This document shows positions 45,639-57,520 of a stretch of 64,000 bases of DNA, piece by piece; positions within the stretch are counted from its first letter, which is position 1; the number at the start of each line of letters is the position of its first letter. The translations under genes and the position numbers were made by a program. The stretch is from Aradus depressus (taxonomy: Eukaryota; Arthropoda; Insecta; Hemiptera; Aradidae). Where the stretch lies: NCBI GenBank assembly GCA_963662175.1, contig OY759214.1:14446001-14510000 (forward strand), read 5' to 3'. The notes under the pieces were generated by a model. That model saw nothing but the letters and a program-made list of their open reading frames with translations. It was not told the origin of the DNA and did not search any database.

Positions 45639-45899
45639 CAAGGGCGGATCCAGGAAGGGGGTGGAGTAGGGGGGGAGGGGGGGGGGGGGGGGAATTTCGT
45701 TTTAACAGTCTGAGTCTGTAAATGAATGACGTCATCAAAGTCTGTGCTCAAGACCGCAAGAGGTCCTTCGTGCATCACCAGGACGTATTTCCCAATTTAA
45801 CGTGCATATTTCTTTATCCTGACTTATGAGCCTCTGCGCTAGGGGAGGGGGGGCGGGTAATTCTGCTTTACCCCCCCCCCCCCCCTGTATCCGCCACTG
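45639..45899. mobile_element. hAT-like MITE, about 261 bp, poly-G/poly-C interior
   Basis: Ends AGGGCGGATCCAGGAAGG and the inverse of CAGTGGCGGATACAGGGG. Flanks ATACATAT and ATACAGAC match only partly, so the duplication is weak. Confidence 0.6.
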
Positions 45900-45910
45900 A
45901 TACAGACATG

Positions 45911-46560
45911 TTTTACTTCCCCAGCTGTACGAAGTATAGGGGAAGTTATGTAATCGGTCAGAAATTCGATGAGGAGATTCCAACAGATTTCATGTTTTCA
46001 GACTTCTTGAGTCCAAAAATGAGAAAAGTGTCGGTCAATATCTGTCTGTCTTTGAACACGTTAACCGATGGAATGAATATATCGACACAAAATGTTATAT
46101 GTGAATCCAGAACCCTCGAATGACGACACCTATTGACTCTCAGCTAAATTTTCCAAAGGAAAGGGGCAATTAGGAGAGGTTAACACAAAAAGTCTAATAA
46201 TTGCCGGTGTAATGAATGCATTGACATGGTCTCATATGGATGAGGACGCCACCTATTAATTTTAAGCGGAATCAACAAAGAAGAGGGGGATCAGAGAGGG
46301 ACTCAAATGACACAAAAATCCCAATAACTGCCCATGTAATGAATGTATCGATATGAAAATTCATATTTAAATTTAAAACCACATAAGGATGGCACACATA
46401 CTATCGATTGGCTTTGGAGTGAGAGCAAACACTTAATTGATTAATTAGTGCTGTGGAAATACATAGCCAGTGATACACCGATTTCTTTTCCAAGGGGTCA
46501 GAACACGAAATTCTGATGAAAACTCAGCATCGAATATCTGACCGATGACATACTTTGTAT
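45911..46560 (+). repeat. near-complete ACTTCCCC-family repeat
   Basis: Starts ACTTCCCCAGCTGTACGAAG and TATAGGGGAAGTTATG, has three monomers, then GGCTTTGGAGTGAGAGC, GTGCTGTGGAAATACATAG, and a second terminal block CATCGAATATCTGACCGATG interrupted by a hAT element at 46561. Confidence 0.85.
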
Positions 46561-47355
46561 TAGGGTGTCGATGATTAAAATCAACGATTTAAATCAAATG
46601 ATTTTTTTTTTAAATTCATGATTTAAATCATTTGTTTGAATGATCTTTCATTCGTCCAGCAATAGCCTGCATTTCTTTGTTGCAGTATTTGCACTTTGCA
46701 TGCAGCCATTTTCCGTCCTTGACTTCATCGTAATTAATCCATACAGGTTCCTTTTTCCGACCAGCCATGTTGTTCACCACCGGATAATTATCGAATTCGA
46801 TTTTATTTTGCCTCCAAGTTGAAACGATCGTGCAAAAACTTATGTATTCGAAACGTAGTAGACGAGTTCAAGCTTGGCAATACGCGAATGGACCAATGCG
46901 TTCTCAAAATCGCAGTTTTAAAATAAATAGAGACACACTTATGCGGAACACTCAAGAATAATTAAACCTAACCTAAATTTTCATGGTACTAGGTCAAGAA
47001 TATCGCACCTAAGTGTGGCATGACTGTAAGCAGATCATCCAATTACATAATCGATCTCGAATATAAAATTGATTATAAGATTGATAAAAATTCGCTGTGT
47101 GAAATCTCGGTCAGTTTTGTTCGTTTTGTTATTTTTGTTTTTGGTTTTTAAATTTGTGGAAATATTCGCTTTGTGAAATTTCGGTTAGTTTTGTTATTTT
47201 TTTGTTTTTGTTTTTTAAAATTGTGAAATTGTGGTCTGTTTTGTTAATTTTAATTAAGTTTTCAGTTGATAGTTTTAGTTGATTTAAATCGGATTTAAAT
47301 CAAAAAAATCGATTTTTTGATTTTTTTAAAAAAATCATGATTTCATTAAACCCTA
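46561..47355 (-). mobile_element. hAT element, 795 bp, with BED-finger exon
   Basis: Ends TAGGGTGTCGATGATT and the inverse of TAGGGTTTAATGAAATC; GATTTAAATC repeats near both ends. Exact duplication CTTTGTAT at 46553-46560 and 47356-47363. Inserted in the terminal palindrome of the ACTTCCCC repeat. Confidence 0.9.
46628..46768 (-). pseudogene. 46-aa BED-finger remnant of hAT transposase
   Basis: MAGRKKEPVWINYDEVKDGK then WLHAKCKYCNKEMQA and IAGRMKDHSNK, stop. This is a BED finger with C26, C29 and H43; the second ligand His would lie just beyond the stop. The catalytic region is deleted, so it cannot transpose itself. Confidence 0.75.
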
Positions 47356-47379
47356 CTTTGTATAGTTGAAGAAGTAGAA

Positions 47380-48160
47380 ATGTTAAACAACATTCCAATA
47401 ACTCCATCCGCCAAAGAGAATGAAGAAGTTGGCCATGGATGGTTGGCGTCCGTTGTTCCATCTCTGCCTCGACATCCTTGAGTCTATGGTTCAGGTTCCT
47501 GGTTGGAAGATGATAGTGTAGAACTATGTGGAAGATATAGTTAGAGCAAGAATGATCAGTGCAAACCCAAGATCACAGGAAGATTAACCATTCAAATAAC
47601 TGGGTGTACTTGATTAGGACTTGAAAAAACAAAAAAACATTTGATTTTGTTCAAATGCAAAAAATTTTTTGACTATTTCTCTGGAAAAAAAAAAATGGGC
47701 CTTTTGATTTAAAAAAACAGGACACCAAAGAGTGTTTTTATGGAAGCCAAAGAAATGGTTAAGAAAAAATTCCAAAATTAAGTATACTTTATAAATCCAA
47801 CCTTAATGAGGAGTTAGTTGTATCTAAGTTTTAATGAAATACATTTGAGAAAAGCGTAAATCTCAATTCCCCTCTCTCTGCAACTGATTACAGAAGAACC
47901 AATCATAATAATAATTGAAAAAAAAATATATATATTTTAGATGTATTACCATTAATTGATCCAGCTTTTCAGTTCTTTCCAAAATTTAAAAACAGATGAC
48001 AAAGAACCTCAAGATCCAGATTTAATTGAAATTGTTCCAGATCAAGAGTTGGAATAATAAAACTTTTTTATACTAAATTGATACTTTTTTAAAAGTTTGT
48101 TTGTATTATGCGTTTCCTATAGTAATTAATTATAATATAAATAATTGTTAAATGTTTTGT
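47380..48160. other. intergenic DNA
   Basis: A short frame near 47985-48056 (DDKEPQDPDLIEIVPDQE) could be the C-terminal tail of a lost transposase, but support is thin. Confidence 0.3.
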
Positions 48161-48164
48161 GTAT

Positions 48165-48252
48165 CTTTTTGTGCTTAATAATAATGTCTATACTTTTTGT
48201 GCTTAATAATGTCTATACTTTTTGTGCTTAATAATAATGTCTATACTTTTTA
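48165..48252. repeat. short tandem repeat, about 28-31-bp unit, three copies
   Basis: Unit TTTTTGTGCTTAATAATAA then TGTCTATAC; one copy lacks a TAA. Confidence 0.85.
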
Positions 48253-48567
48253 CTCCGAAAAACATTATTTCTTCTAAAGATCTTATGTAATAAACATTTT
48301 GTAATAAATTGTGAACACATTTTTTTTCTTTTAACCTTGCTTATTTCATTTTATTTTATTAAAATTTTGCACCTCTAAGGAATATGTTTGAACTACTTTT
48401 TAACATAAAAATACCAACACTGACAATAGGTGAACCAAATTCAAATTAACAATGGTAAACAATTAATAATATTATGCAGTTGTAACCGCAATTAGGTAAA
48501 TACTGGTGCAAAATTAGATTAAGAACCAAAAATCAAGTATTATTTGAAATATGTTAACCAAGAAATA

Positions 48568-48787
48568 GGGGGCCATGGTGGCCGTGTGGGCTAGAGCGTA
48601 GGGCTTTGGTCGCATGGTCTCACCATGGTTTGCGGGTTCGAATCCCGTCCGGGAGTGAGTTTTATTTCGTAGATAGAACTCCCTCCCGGGGCCATGGATA
48701 TCTTAAATAATTATATATAACACATTGACATGGCTAATATGCACCGTACATAAAGCCAAAAGAAAAAAAAAAAAAAAAAAAAAAAAA
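48568..48787 (+). repeat. tRNA-derived SINE family B, full copy
   Basis: Head has A-box-like GTGGCCGTGTGGGCTAGAGC and B box GCGGGTTCGAATCCCG. The body contains GGAGTGAGTTTTATTTCGTA and CTCCCTCCCGGGGCCATGG, then poly(A). Target-site duplication ACCAAGAAATA at 48557-48567 and 48788-48798. Confidence 0.95.
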
Positions 48788-48799
48788 ACCAAGAAATAT

Positions 48800-49430
48800 G
48801 GAAGGAATTATAATTACAATGCCGGTAATCAGAATAATTTATGATAAAAACTGGATTTACACGATAGACAGATATTAAAAACGCTCCCCTGAAGAGTACA
48901 GATTCTCGACGTATTCATTTTTTCCCGTTAACCACAGATTTAATCACTGAACTTTACTCAGAACATAAATTAGAAGGGTAAATTGTACCCCCATAAACAA
49001 AGTATCCAGAGGAACCTTCCACTGGTTACCATCGATCCGCCAGTCACTGTATCGAACCCACTGTTGGCTATTTTAACAAGGACACTCATGTGCATTTAAG
49101 AAAGAAAATATAGTTTAGTTGATTTGACTATTAATATTTTGGCACCCGGAAGGGAAACCTCTCGAAAGAATTTGTAAACTTAAAAATGTTTCTAGAAAAG
49201 GGAATGGAATTTATTACGATCCACTCAAAAACCTTGAAGCTCGTACGTGTTAAAAGAAAACAGTGTGTGTAACCTTGTGGAGCAGGTTTCATTTGTTTGT
49301 AAATATAGGAAATAGATCTGGTTAAAAAAATAATTACTAACTTTTAGACGATTCGGAAGGAAAAATGTGTTGTTAATGTGTTACTCAATCACCAATGTTC
49401 AATATATTTCATGTCATCATCAAGGCCAAA
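48800..49430. other. intergenic DNA
   Basis: No feature recognised. Confidence 0.35.
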
Positions 49431-49925
49431 GTTAGGCTACGAGGGTGGGGAGTACAGACTCCCGGGGGCACAGCCCGCAGTTTCCGTGGTTAGCGTTGCA
49501 GACTTTTTGTTATTAATTTGGGAGACTCGGACCTCTAAAAACTCCCCCTGAGGTAACCAGTGACTGTAATGCTGACGTTTGCTGCTGCTGCGCTTTGCAT
49601 TTCTACTGCGCATGTAAAATCAGTTTTAAGAGTACAAAGTATAACATAAATTACGATTTTGAGCGAGGGAATGAAATGATCGAATTCATATATAATGAAA
49701 TAAATGTAATAAGACTCGTTTTGTACATGTACATTTATGTAACAGCTGATTGCTGATTTAGGAATCAGACGCCCGGGAAATTTGAAGATCCTATTGGTAA
49801 CTTACAAGCAATCCATTTTTAATAAAAACTATTTTTTTAGTATATTTAATTTTTATCTTGGTTTTTTGCTCTGTCCAGGGAGGGCACGCGCCCCCCCCCC
49901 CCCCCTCCCTGGCTACGCCCCTGAA
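49430..49925. mobile_element. possible hAT-type element
   Basis: Right end reads CCTCCCTGGCTACGCCCCTG, a common hAT terminus inverse. A matching left end may be near TTAGGCTACGAGGGTGGGG (49431). No convincing duplication. Confidence 0.35.
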
Positions 49926-49929
49926 TGCA

Positions 49930-50737
49930 TGTAGGCTGTGCGGAATATTACATTGAAATTTAGAATATATCTGAACTAACCCAATCAATTATTTAATTTA
50001 TCTGATAGCGACTGCATAAATTTCAAATAAATTAAATAGGAAAATATATATATACATATATATATACATATACATGATCTAGTCATTAAAAGCATATGTT
50101 GTGTGTACGTAGAATGATCTCAATGTTTTTCTTTGTAATTGACGTAATGATGCCGTATTTGTAATGACTTAACAATCATGACATTCAATTTTTATGTATA
50201 ATTTGCTCTCTTATGAATGGATGAATTTTAAGTAAGGATTTCCCTTTAAATTTGGTTCTATATTGAAGTGTTGATTCGACTTAAAAAAGCTATTGTTTAA
50301 TTGAAATTATAATAATACATGTGGATACATTCCATCAATTTTTTGATCGATTCCGAAATATCTAAAATATTTTAAACTCTACGAATTATTACTAGTGTTA
50401 AAAATATTGATCATTGATTGATTTTCTTTCATATAGTTTTATATTTATTCCAATTTTAATTCGTATATATATTTTAGTCCTTACTTGTCAAATTATTTAG
50501 TCCCCTCTTGTCAAATTCGTAATTCCTAGTGTCATGGTTGATATGCATTACCATAAGGCCAAAAAATAGAAAATAAGTCTCCATAAAATATTAAAAATGA
50601 ACCAACTTCATAAAATTTATGATAAAATATTTTAATATTAAAAAGAAAATATTTGGAATATACAGAAACAGATAATTAATGACAAACTGATTTTTAAAAT
50701 AGAACAATTGATGTTTTTAATAATAAAGACGGAACTG
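49930..50737. other. AT-rich intergenic DNA
   Basis: TATACATA microsatellite at 50045-50074; otherwise nothing. Confidence 0.4.
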
Positions 50738-50750
50738 CAGCTCTGGGTTT

Positions 50751-50962
50751 TTTTTTGGTTTTTTTAATTGGCCTCGGCAAACACCACACTAGCCATCTAT
50801 GTGTTATTTAGTTATTTTTTATGACATGCATGACCCTGGGAGGGAGTTCTATCTACGAAATAAAACTCACTCCCGGACGGGATTCGAACCCGCAAACCAT
50901 GGTAAGACCACGCGACCAAACCCCGACGCTCTAGCCCGCACTAGCCCGGTCACCATGGCTCC
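50751..50962 (-). repeat. SINE family B
   Basis: Antisense copy with T-rich tail, CTCACTCCCGGACGGGATTC and GAACCCGCAAACCATGG. Duplication CAGCTCTGGGTTT at 50738-50750 and 50963-50975. Confidence 0.95.
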
Positions 50963-51437
50963 CAGCTCTGGGTTTGGATACCTTGAGAGTTGAGTAGATA
51001 AATGGGCGGATCTTCAGTTTTGGGGGTCCTGAGGATTTTTTTTTTTTCTTGTGACTAATTATAGCTATATATAGCCGGATAAATCATGTTTGGGTTAGTA
51101 GGATCAGGGGGACCAGGCAGGGGCTTTCCTTTGAAGGAAAATGTGTTGAGGAAAATTTTGGATGAGGTTAGATGGGGTAGGACAAGAAGTAAATTATTGT
51201 GTGGATCCTATCAAATATCCTATATTTATTGTTTTTTAATATTTATAACAACAATAAAATAATAATTGATTTATTCATTCAATCATAGAAACTGAAGAAT
51301 TGTTTTGATGGTATTCTGGAGAAAAAAACTTCATTGCAATCATAAATGTATAAATTATTACTTTATTGATAGTTGACATGTTCTGTAAGGATATTGTGAA
51401 ACAAATAATACAAAATAAAGAAAAAAGTATGTTTTTA

Positions 51438-51492
51438 AAAATATTGTCTGTATCACAAAATATAATATATTTTGTGATACAGACAATATTTT
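51438..51492. repeat. perfect 55-bp palindrome
   Basis: 27-bp arms (starting AAAATATTGTCTGTATCAC) around a single central base, no mismatch. Confidence 0.95.
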
Positions 51493-51727
51493 CAATTATT
51501 TTTTATTTTATTTATATTATATATTATATAATATATGAGAGTACTTTCGCTATTGCTACCATCTTCAGCCTCATTTTCTTGTGTTTTCTTTTTAAGGTGA
51601 AGGAGGAGAGATCAGGCTTGGTGTCGAATAAAACAAACGAGGAATTTCTGTCAAACTTTCGGCACAGAGTGTATCTTCTTCAGGGTCTGTGTTGACATAT
51701 ATAAAATATAATTACTGCGTTAATGTA

Positions 51728-51950
51728 TGTAGTAATGAGTAAAAGACATGACATAATTAACAAAATAATTCACTTGAAAACAAAGTAAAATATTTTATTT
51801 AAACAGAAAACCATAAACTAATTATAACTGTATATGTTTATGGGTTTCTGTTTAAATATAATATTTCAGTTTGTTTTCCTGTAAATTATTTAATTTTGAT
51901 TCTTGTTTTAGTCACAATTATGTCATATCCTTTACTCACATCTACATACA
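51728..51950. repeat. long inverted repeat
   Basis: Left arm GTAGTAATGAGTAAAAGACA through AACAGAAAACCATAAACT; right arm GTTTATGGGTTTCTGTTTAA through CTTTACTCACATCTAC. Arms about 90-110 bp, imperfect. Confidence 0.85.
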
Positions 51951-52018
51951 AGTTTGTTTTTATTGACCACAAGCCTCATCCCTCCCCTCCTTCCTATTAC
52001 ATCCTTGGTCAATCCTTC

Positions 52019-52305
52019 CATATTCGAAACCCGGCCGAGACCCTTCGATTTTTCATCTGAGAGATAAAAAAGCCTTGAGCACGCCGTTCTTTGGATGAGA
52101 CGTTATGAGGTAGGGCCGAGCCTGTACGATGTCAGATACATGTTAAAGATCTCTATTTATATAAGTAAATAAACCTGGATAGGCAAAATTTAGAATTTCC
52201 ATAGTAGAATCGGGCTCATTCCACCAGAGCGACAAAAGAGCGCTCTGGTAATAGGCGATATGATTTCATTGTTACAGGCCGGGCATGAGTCACAATAGTT
52301 AGCCA
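52019..52305 (+). repeat. SINE family A, from the B box
   Basis: ATTCGAAACCCGGCCGAGAC, CACGCCGTTCTTTGGATGAG, GATGTCAGATACATGTTAAA, GAGCGCTCTGGTAATAGGCG and GCCGGGCATGAGTCACAATA. Confidence 0.85.
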
Positions 52306-52419
52306 ATTAACTTACAGTTGTACTTAGCATACAGATATTCTCAGCAGTTCGACAGGGCCTAATATCGCTTCGATAAAGTATATTGAGTCAGCCACGAGTA
52401 TTTCAATTCCTTCATTCTA

Positions 52420-52570
52420 CACAGACACATGCCCATGTCACCTATGTTTAATGACATCTAGACACGCAGACATCGCCATTTAGCTGCTCCTGAACATCAT
52501 ACGCACGCTTCATATATACTAAACCTAAAAATAGTCCAATACATGGGAAGGAGAAATTAAAACTAGCGTC
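52420..52570 (+). pseudogene. degenerate Jockey-like fragment
   Basis: CAGACACATGCCCATGTCAC, CAGACATCGCCATTTAGCTG and CATACGCACGCTTCATATAT parallel the catalytic-region DNA at 24195-24300 of the Jockey-like LINE. No open frame. Confidence 0.6.
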
Positions 52571-52799
52571 ACAAAATGTAATATTTAAATTGAGGTCACG
52601 CGAATATTACAAGAGCGAATGTCTGTTGTATCTACATTGGACGAATGCGGCAGATCACACATCTTGCTTTGAAAGACGCCCTGCCGTTTTTATCGCAAAA
52701 CACTTCCAAAACTAATACCGAACCAAATCCATATTGACATTGAACCGGACTGGCTTATAAATGTACGATATTACTATACTTACACAGAAAGTATTGTAA

Positions 52800-53045
52800 T
52801 CATATGAAAACCCGAGTTCGAGGTTTCACGGATACCTTTTGAAGACCATTTTCGCGATGATATCTTGTGTGTATGTGATTGGAAAGTTGTGAGCCCTCTA
52901 CCGCAAATACGATTGTAGCTATCAAATTGAAATGTGGAATGAAGAAGTTCCACGAGCTAACTTAGATCGAAAACGGGAAAAAATTGAGACACATTTTTAA
53001 CTTTTGGGGCCTAAGTACATTTTATAAGATATCTCTTGTATTTAT
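52800..53045 (+). repeat. dispersed repeat family C
   Basis: TTTTCGCGATGATATCTTGT, CGATTGTAGCTATCAAATTG and TTTTGGGGCCTAAGTACATT match 56340-56520 and 15640-15770. Confidence 0.7.
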
Positions 53046-53059
53046 TACATAATCAATAA

Positions 53060-54280
53060 AAGTACTGGTTTTCAAAAAATTATTATTCAATTTTATGGAA
53101 CCTAATCACTTAGCGGAATCAAAAAACAGGTTTAGAGTACAGGAGAGGATTGTGAAAAAATCTGATGTGATAAAGAAAAACTGTAGTCAGGGTCCTTTGT
53201 GTTGCCCAAAAACTTGATAACGACATTTTTGAAAGCAGCCCAAGCCTCTTTTCCAACCGTTTTCATTGTCAGCATCAAGTTTTTGTCCATCATAAGCCTT
53301 CTGATGTCGGGACCCACAAAACACCCTCCTTCAACTTGGCCTCAGAAAAATGTGGATATTGCTCACAAAGATAATTACCTACTGTTCTTTTATTCTACGC
53401 ATGTACTTTTATTTCAACTTGTTTGATACTTGTATCTCTTTTGTTTATTTCTTATGTTGTTATTTTTAGGGGACGTATGTCCCAGAACAAAAATTGTTTT
53501 TTCATTTCATTTCCCCTACTGTACAACCCTTTTGTTGAGTTTATATAATTTACTACTAAAAACTTTTTATATATTCTACCGGAATACATAATCTCCAGGA
53601 ACCTTTGCGCATTATCTAATTACACAGATGACCTTGTATGAGAATACATTATATATATGTAATAAGAAATGACTGGGACATGTTCTACCAAAAGCGCCAC
53701 ATATGATTTAAACCCTGTTCTTCAAGGCTCTCTCAAGTCAGCCTTGTAGTGAAACTACATCCAGTGCTTCTCGACCATCTAATATAAATTATAGTTTAAA
53801 ATTAATTTCAGTTAACAGGAATCCATATACCGCTTTATCTTTTGTTAATATTATTCACTTATAACGTTTTTGATTAAATCATACACTATTTTTTGTTCTT
53901 TCAACTCATGCATCACGTTTTTACACAGTTTAAACATAGAAAAAAAACATGAATTAAATTTGACCTTAAAAAGCATCTAATGTTTCCTTTTTCTATTTTA
54001 AAGAATTATAAATGAAAGAGAAAAAATAAGAAATTGTAGAGAAAAGATAAAACAGTAACAAATTCGTATATATATAACCTCAAGGTGCTTCTCCAGTATT
54101 TTGTTTGTCCAGAAGTTCATGAACCTGCTGGCAATGAATGGAATACACGGAACATATACGGACACACGTTGAAATTATCATATAATATCTGAGAATATTT
54201 GTATAAAACGGAATGATGTTCCTTCTGAGCAGGATTGGAGGTCATTTTACGAACACACAGACTTTTTTACTCCCCCAGCT
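53060..54280. other. intergenic DNA
   Basis: Frames at 53132-53426 overlap on both strands and look fortuitous; MGPDIRRLMMDKNLMLTM (minus) is protein-like but unassigned. It could be a LINE remnant. Confidence 0.3.
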
Positions 54281-54874
54281 ATAAGAATTATATAAGTTAT
54301 TTAATTAGTCAGAAATTCCGACCCCTGATTTTAAAAATGAAACAAAAAAATTCTATTTTTGTGTGTCTGTAAACATGTTGACTCATTCCGTATATAATGA
54401 ATTCATTTTAATGCATATAGTCAATATTTTTTTGTACTTATTTTAACCCTTAGAATTTTTTGCCTTTCACTAAGTTTTTTATTTTTTTTTTGTTAATAGC
54501 ATGGTGATGAGGACATCCTCGATATCCGGCTAACAAGAAATCATACAATTTTTGAAACTACTTTTTTATTTTACCTGTGAAATAATCACTTCTCATTGCC
54601 ATCTTCATTTTTTTAAGGATATGTAACATTCTCTGCTTGAAATCTAAAATGGAAATAATCAATAAATATGTGAGCTGATTATTAAATATGTACACATAAA
54701 TGTACCTTACTTCCTCATAATTATTTGTCCTCACACACGCTAATGAGGCGATTTGTATGCTGTTTGTTGCACTTCGAACACAGTTGCAACGACAAAAAAA
54801 AAATACGAAAAAATAATACATATTTACTTATAAATGTGCTTACCTAAACAAATAAAAGAGAAAAAATGTTTCGG

Positions 54875-54877
<3 letters not shown>

Positions 54878-54906
<29 letters not shown>
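54878..54906. repeat. poly(A) run
   Basis: About 29 A residues. No SINE or LINE body adjoins it that I can recognise. Confidence 0.9.
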
Positions 54907-54909
<3 letters not shown>

Positions 54910-55297
54910 GTAAAACTTGCTTGATATAACTTTCCTGTCTTCCAAAAAAAACTTTGGCTACGCCCAAGAGACTTTTTTTCTGCAGCAAGAATTTTAAAAA
55001 AAATATAAAATAGTGTATATTATGTATTTTTGAGCAAATAAATGAAAAGAAGGGAGTCAATAACATTTCAGCCCTGATTATGAAAGACATAGGCAAGGCA
55101 GAACGTTTGGAGGGTTAGTATTCACCCAGGGGTAGGTGCTGTGTGGGTACAAACAAGAAGCAATATCACTCGTAGACAAAGTTTTTCTATGATATTACGC
55201 AAATATGTAAAAATTGTATTATTTGTCAAAACATTTTGGGCTTAAAGATTTACAATAATTTAGTAAGTTCTCTACGTAAAATAAAAAAAGTTTTATA

Positions 55298-55448
55298 GTT
55301 GGTTATTATGACTCATGTCCCGGCTTTAACTACCAGGTCATATCTTAAGCGCTCTTTCGTCACTCTGGTGGACATGAGCCCGACTCTACCATAGGAGTCC
55401 TAAATGTTGCCTACCCTCGCATACCACTGAGCTACCGGCACCTTCAAC
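55298..55448 (-). repeat. SINE family A with internal deletion and target-site duplication
   Basis: The body jumps from GTTGCCTACCCT to the head CGCATACCACTGAGCTACCG. Duplication AGTTTTATA at 55289-55297 and 55449-55457. Confidence 0.85.
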
Positions 55449-55817
55449 AGTTTTATATATGTCCATCTTTATTTATCTATTTCATTTTCTATTTTTTTCT
55501 CTTGTTTGTGAATATTTGAAATTAGGTAGACTGAAAACAAGCTGATCCTAATTGCCTCCTAGGAAGGTCGGACAACCAGAAAGGTCAGCCTAGGTCATTC
55601 ACAGCCTCTGACGGTCCTTCACCCAAGTCATCGGATAAATTACATATATGTATTCTGTAATGTGTTAACATTCGTCATAGAGATCTTTGTTTTTGACAAA
55701 TTTTAAGCGATGGAAGTTGTAACGAAGTAATTTTTTTTATTATAATATTTGTGGGGTTGAATTATGTTGTTAGCAAAATTCAAAAATTCTATTAACAGTG
55801 TGGTCTCCTCCCATAGA

Positions 55818-55850
55818 ATTAGTTATTGTGTCTCATGCCCGGGCTTTGGC
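55818..55850 (-). repeat. SINE family A 3' end fragment
   Basis: AGTTATTGTGTCTCATGCCC then GGGCTTTGG; only the terminal 33 bases. Confidence 0.6.
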
Positions 55851-55971
55851 AATATCGTGTCATTAAGATCAAGTGTTAAGACTGCTGGGGAATGGAAGGT
55901 AATTTTAGTGGGATACGAGGAGAACGATATGATGGACGTTGTAGTTTTAAATATTATAATGATTTTATAGT

Positions 55972-56203
55972 TGGTTATTATGACTCATGTCCGGGCTTTA
56001 ACTATGAGGTCATATCGCCTACTACCAGAGCTCTCTTTCGTCGCCCTGATGGTCATAAATGTTACCTATCAAAAAGTTTTCTCACCAGGGATAGGGGGGC
56101 TTTAACAAGTACCTGACAACAAGTACGGACTCGGGACCATCGCTTAACGTCCCATCCGAAGGACGGCAAGCTGAAGGTTTTTTACCTACCAGATACACAA
56201 GGT
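55972..56203 (-). repeat. SINE family A
   Basis: GACTCATGTCCGGGCTTTAA, CATATCGCCTACTACCAGAG, GGACCATCGCTTAACGTCCC and CATCCGAAGGACGGCAAGC; head missing. Confidence 0.85.
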
Positions 56204-56329
56204 TCGTTGAGAGGATGATTACAAATAGCACAAGTGAGTGGAGATAATCGTTAACGCTATAATAAGCAATTTATGGTTTTGGGAAAATATATTTTAAAAA
56301 TGATACAGAAAGTTTCAAGATACTCTGAA

Positions 56330-56720
56330 CATGTTTTGACTATTTTCGCGATGATGTGTGTATATGATTAAGACTTCATGAGAGTGCTAACGCAAAAACG
56401 ATTTTAGCCATGAAATTGAAATTTGAAATGCAGATTCACATGGCTTAACTTAGATCTGATTAGATTTCTGTCGGAAACAAAAAATAAGTCCAGTTTACTT
56501 TGGGCCTCAGTACGTTCTACTATTTATAGCTTATATTTACGACCTAATCAATAAACTCTTCAATTAAAAGTTGTAGAGAAACCTGAAACGCACTGAAATA
56601 TGATTTTTCGAAGGCCACCCGGTTTACGAGGTACATGTCCTTATATGACGTCTTGAAACCCATTTTATTGACGTACACTTGATTTACGCAAAAAGGGTCA
56701 ATCATATTGAAAAAATTGGT
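56330..56720 (+). repeat. dispersed repeat family C, uninterrupted copy
   Basis: TTTTCGCGATGATGTGTGTA, GGGCCTCAGTACGTTCTACT, TTACGACCTAATCAATAAAC, AGTTGTAGAGAAACCTGAAA and GAAGGCCACCCGGTTTACGA. It matches both sides of the LINE insertion at 15.8 kb. Confidence 0.75.
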
Positions 56721-56884
56721 TCTTACAGCAAAAATTCCTTATTAAACTTCCATCCACCAAAGGCTCTAAGGAGTAGACCAGTACAACAAAATTATTACGC
56801 CCCAAAGAATGTACACTAAATTTATGTGAGAAAATAAAGTTTAAATTGTAAAGCATAGCTACAAAGCCCGGACATGAGTCAAGA

Positions 56885-57035
56885 AGGGGGGGGGGATCAG
56901 AGGAGGATGTAATGAATATATCCAGACGAAATTTTGTATGAGGATTCAGGAGACAACTACTGATTTTCAGTCCAAATGGCCGATTGGCTTTGGAGGGAGA
57001 GCGAAAACTTAGTTGACAAATTCGTGCTGGGGAAG
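56885..57035 (+). repeat. ACTTCCCC-family right end
   Basis: GATTGGCTTTGGAGGGAGAG, AAATTCGTGCTGGGGAAGTA and GTTTGTCGGTGATCCAG. A SINE A 3' scrap (AAGCCCGGACATGAGTC) precedes it at 56864. Confidence 0.8.
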
Positions 57036-57339
57036 TAGTTTGTCGGTGATCCAGCCCTGTACTCGAGACGAACTTTATTCAGATAGATGTTGTCCTTGTC
57101 TCTTGCCTCTCTAATTAGGTTATTAGGTTAACTTACTCATAGATTCTGTTTTTTCTGCTACTCCAGGTTGATAGGAAGGCTCCTAGGTTTCGCGGTGAAG
57201 GTTGATGACATGTGCATCTCGTCAGATCTTTAAGATGGTATTCATAAGTTGCCTGTTTTCTCAACGGTTGGTTGCACCAAGCCCTCAAACCTCTAGCCTT
57301 GAGCCATCTCTGTTGATCAGACTTACAGAAAATTGAAAG

Positions 57340-57520
57340 TTGTGGAGGGGTTTTTGAATTTACGTATTAAATTTTTGTGTCAATACATTCATTATAATGG
57401 CAGTTATTAAAGTTTTTGTGTTAAGCCCATCTTAATCTCTCTCTTCTCTTTGGCTGAGAATCAATAAGTGTCTTATTGTGTTCTGGATACACATTTCGAG
57501 TCGATAATTCAATCTATCGG
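57340..57520 (-). repeat. ACTTCCCC-family internal monomer
   Basis: GTGTCAATACATTCATTATA, GGCAGTTATTAAAGTTTTTG and CTTCTCTTTGGCTGAGAATC. Confidence 0.7.

Noticed and set aside
48568..48660. A tRNA gene (B box GGTTCGAATCC present)
   Set aside because: The head does not close an acceptor stem and is followed by a shared body and poly(A) with a target duplication; it is a SINE.
49857..49925. ORF fragment with GGGGG run
   Set aside because: Derived from a poly-C hAT-like end, not coding.
54824..55096. 90-aa minus-strand ORF with poly-Phe
   Set aside because: It reads through the poly(A) run; low complexity.
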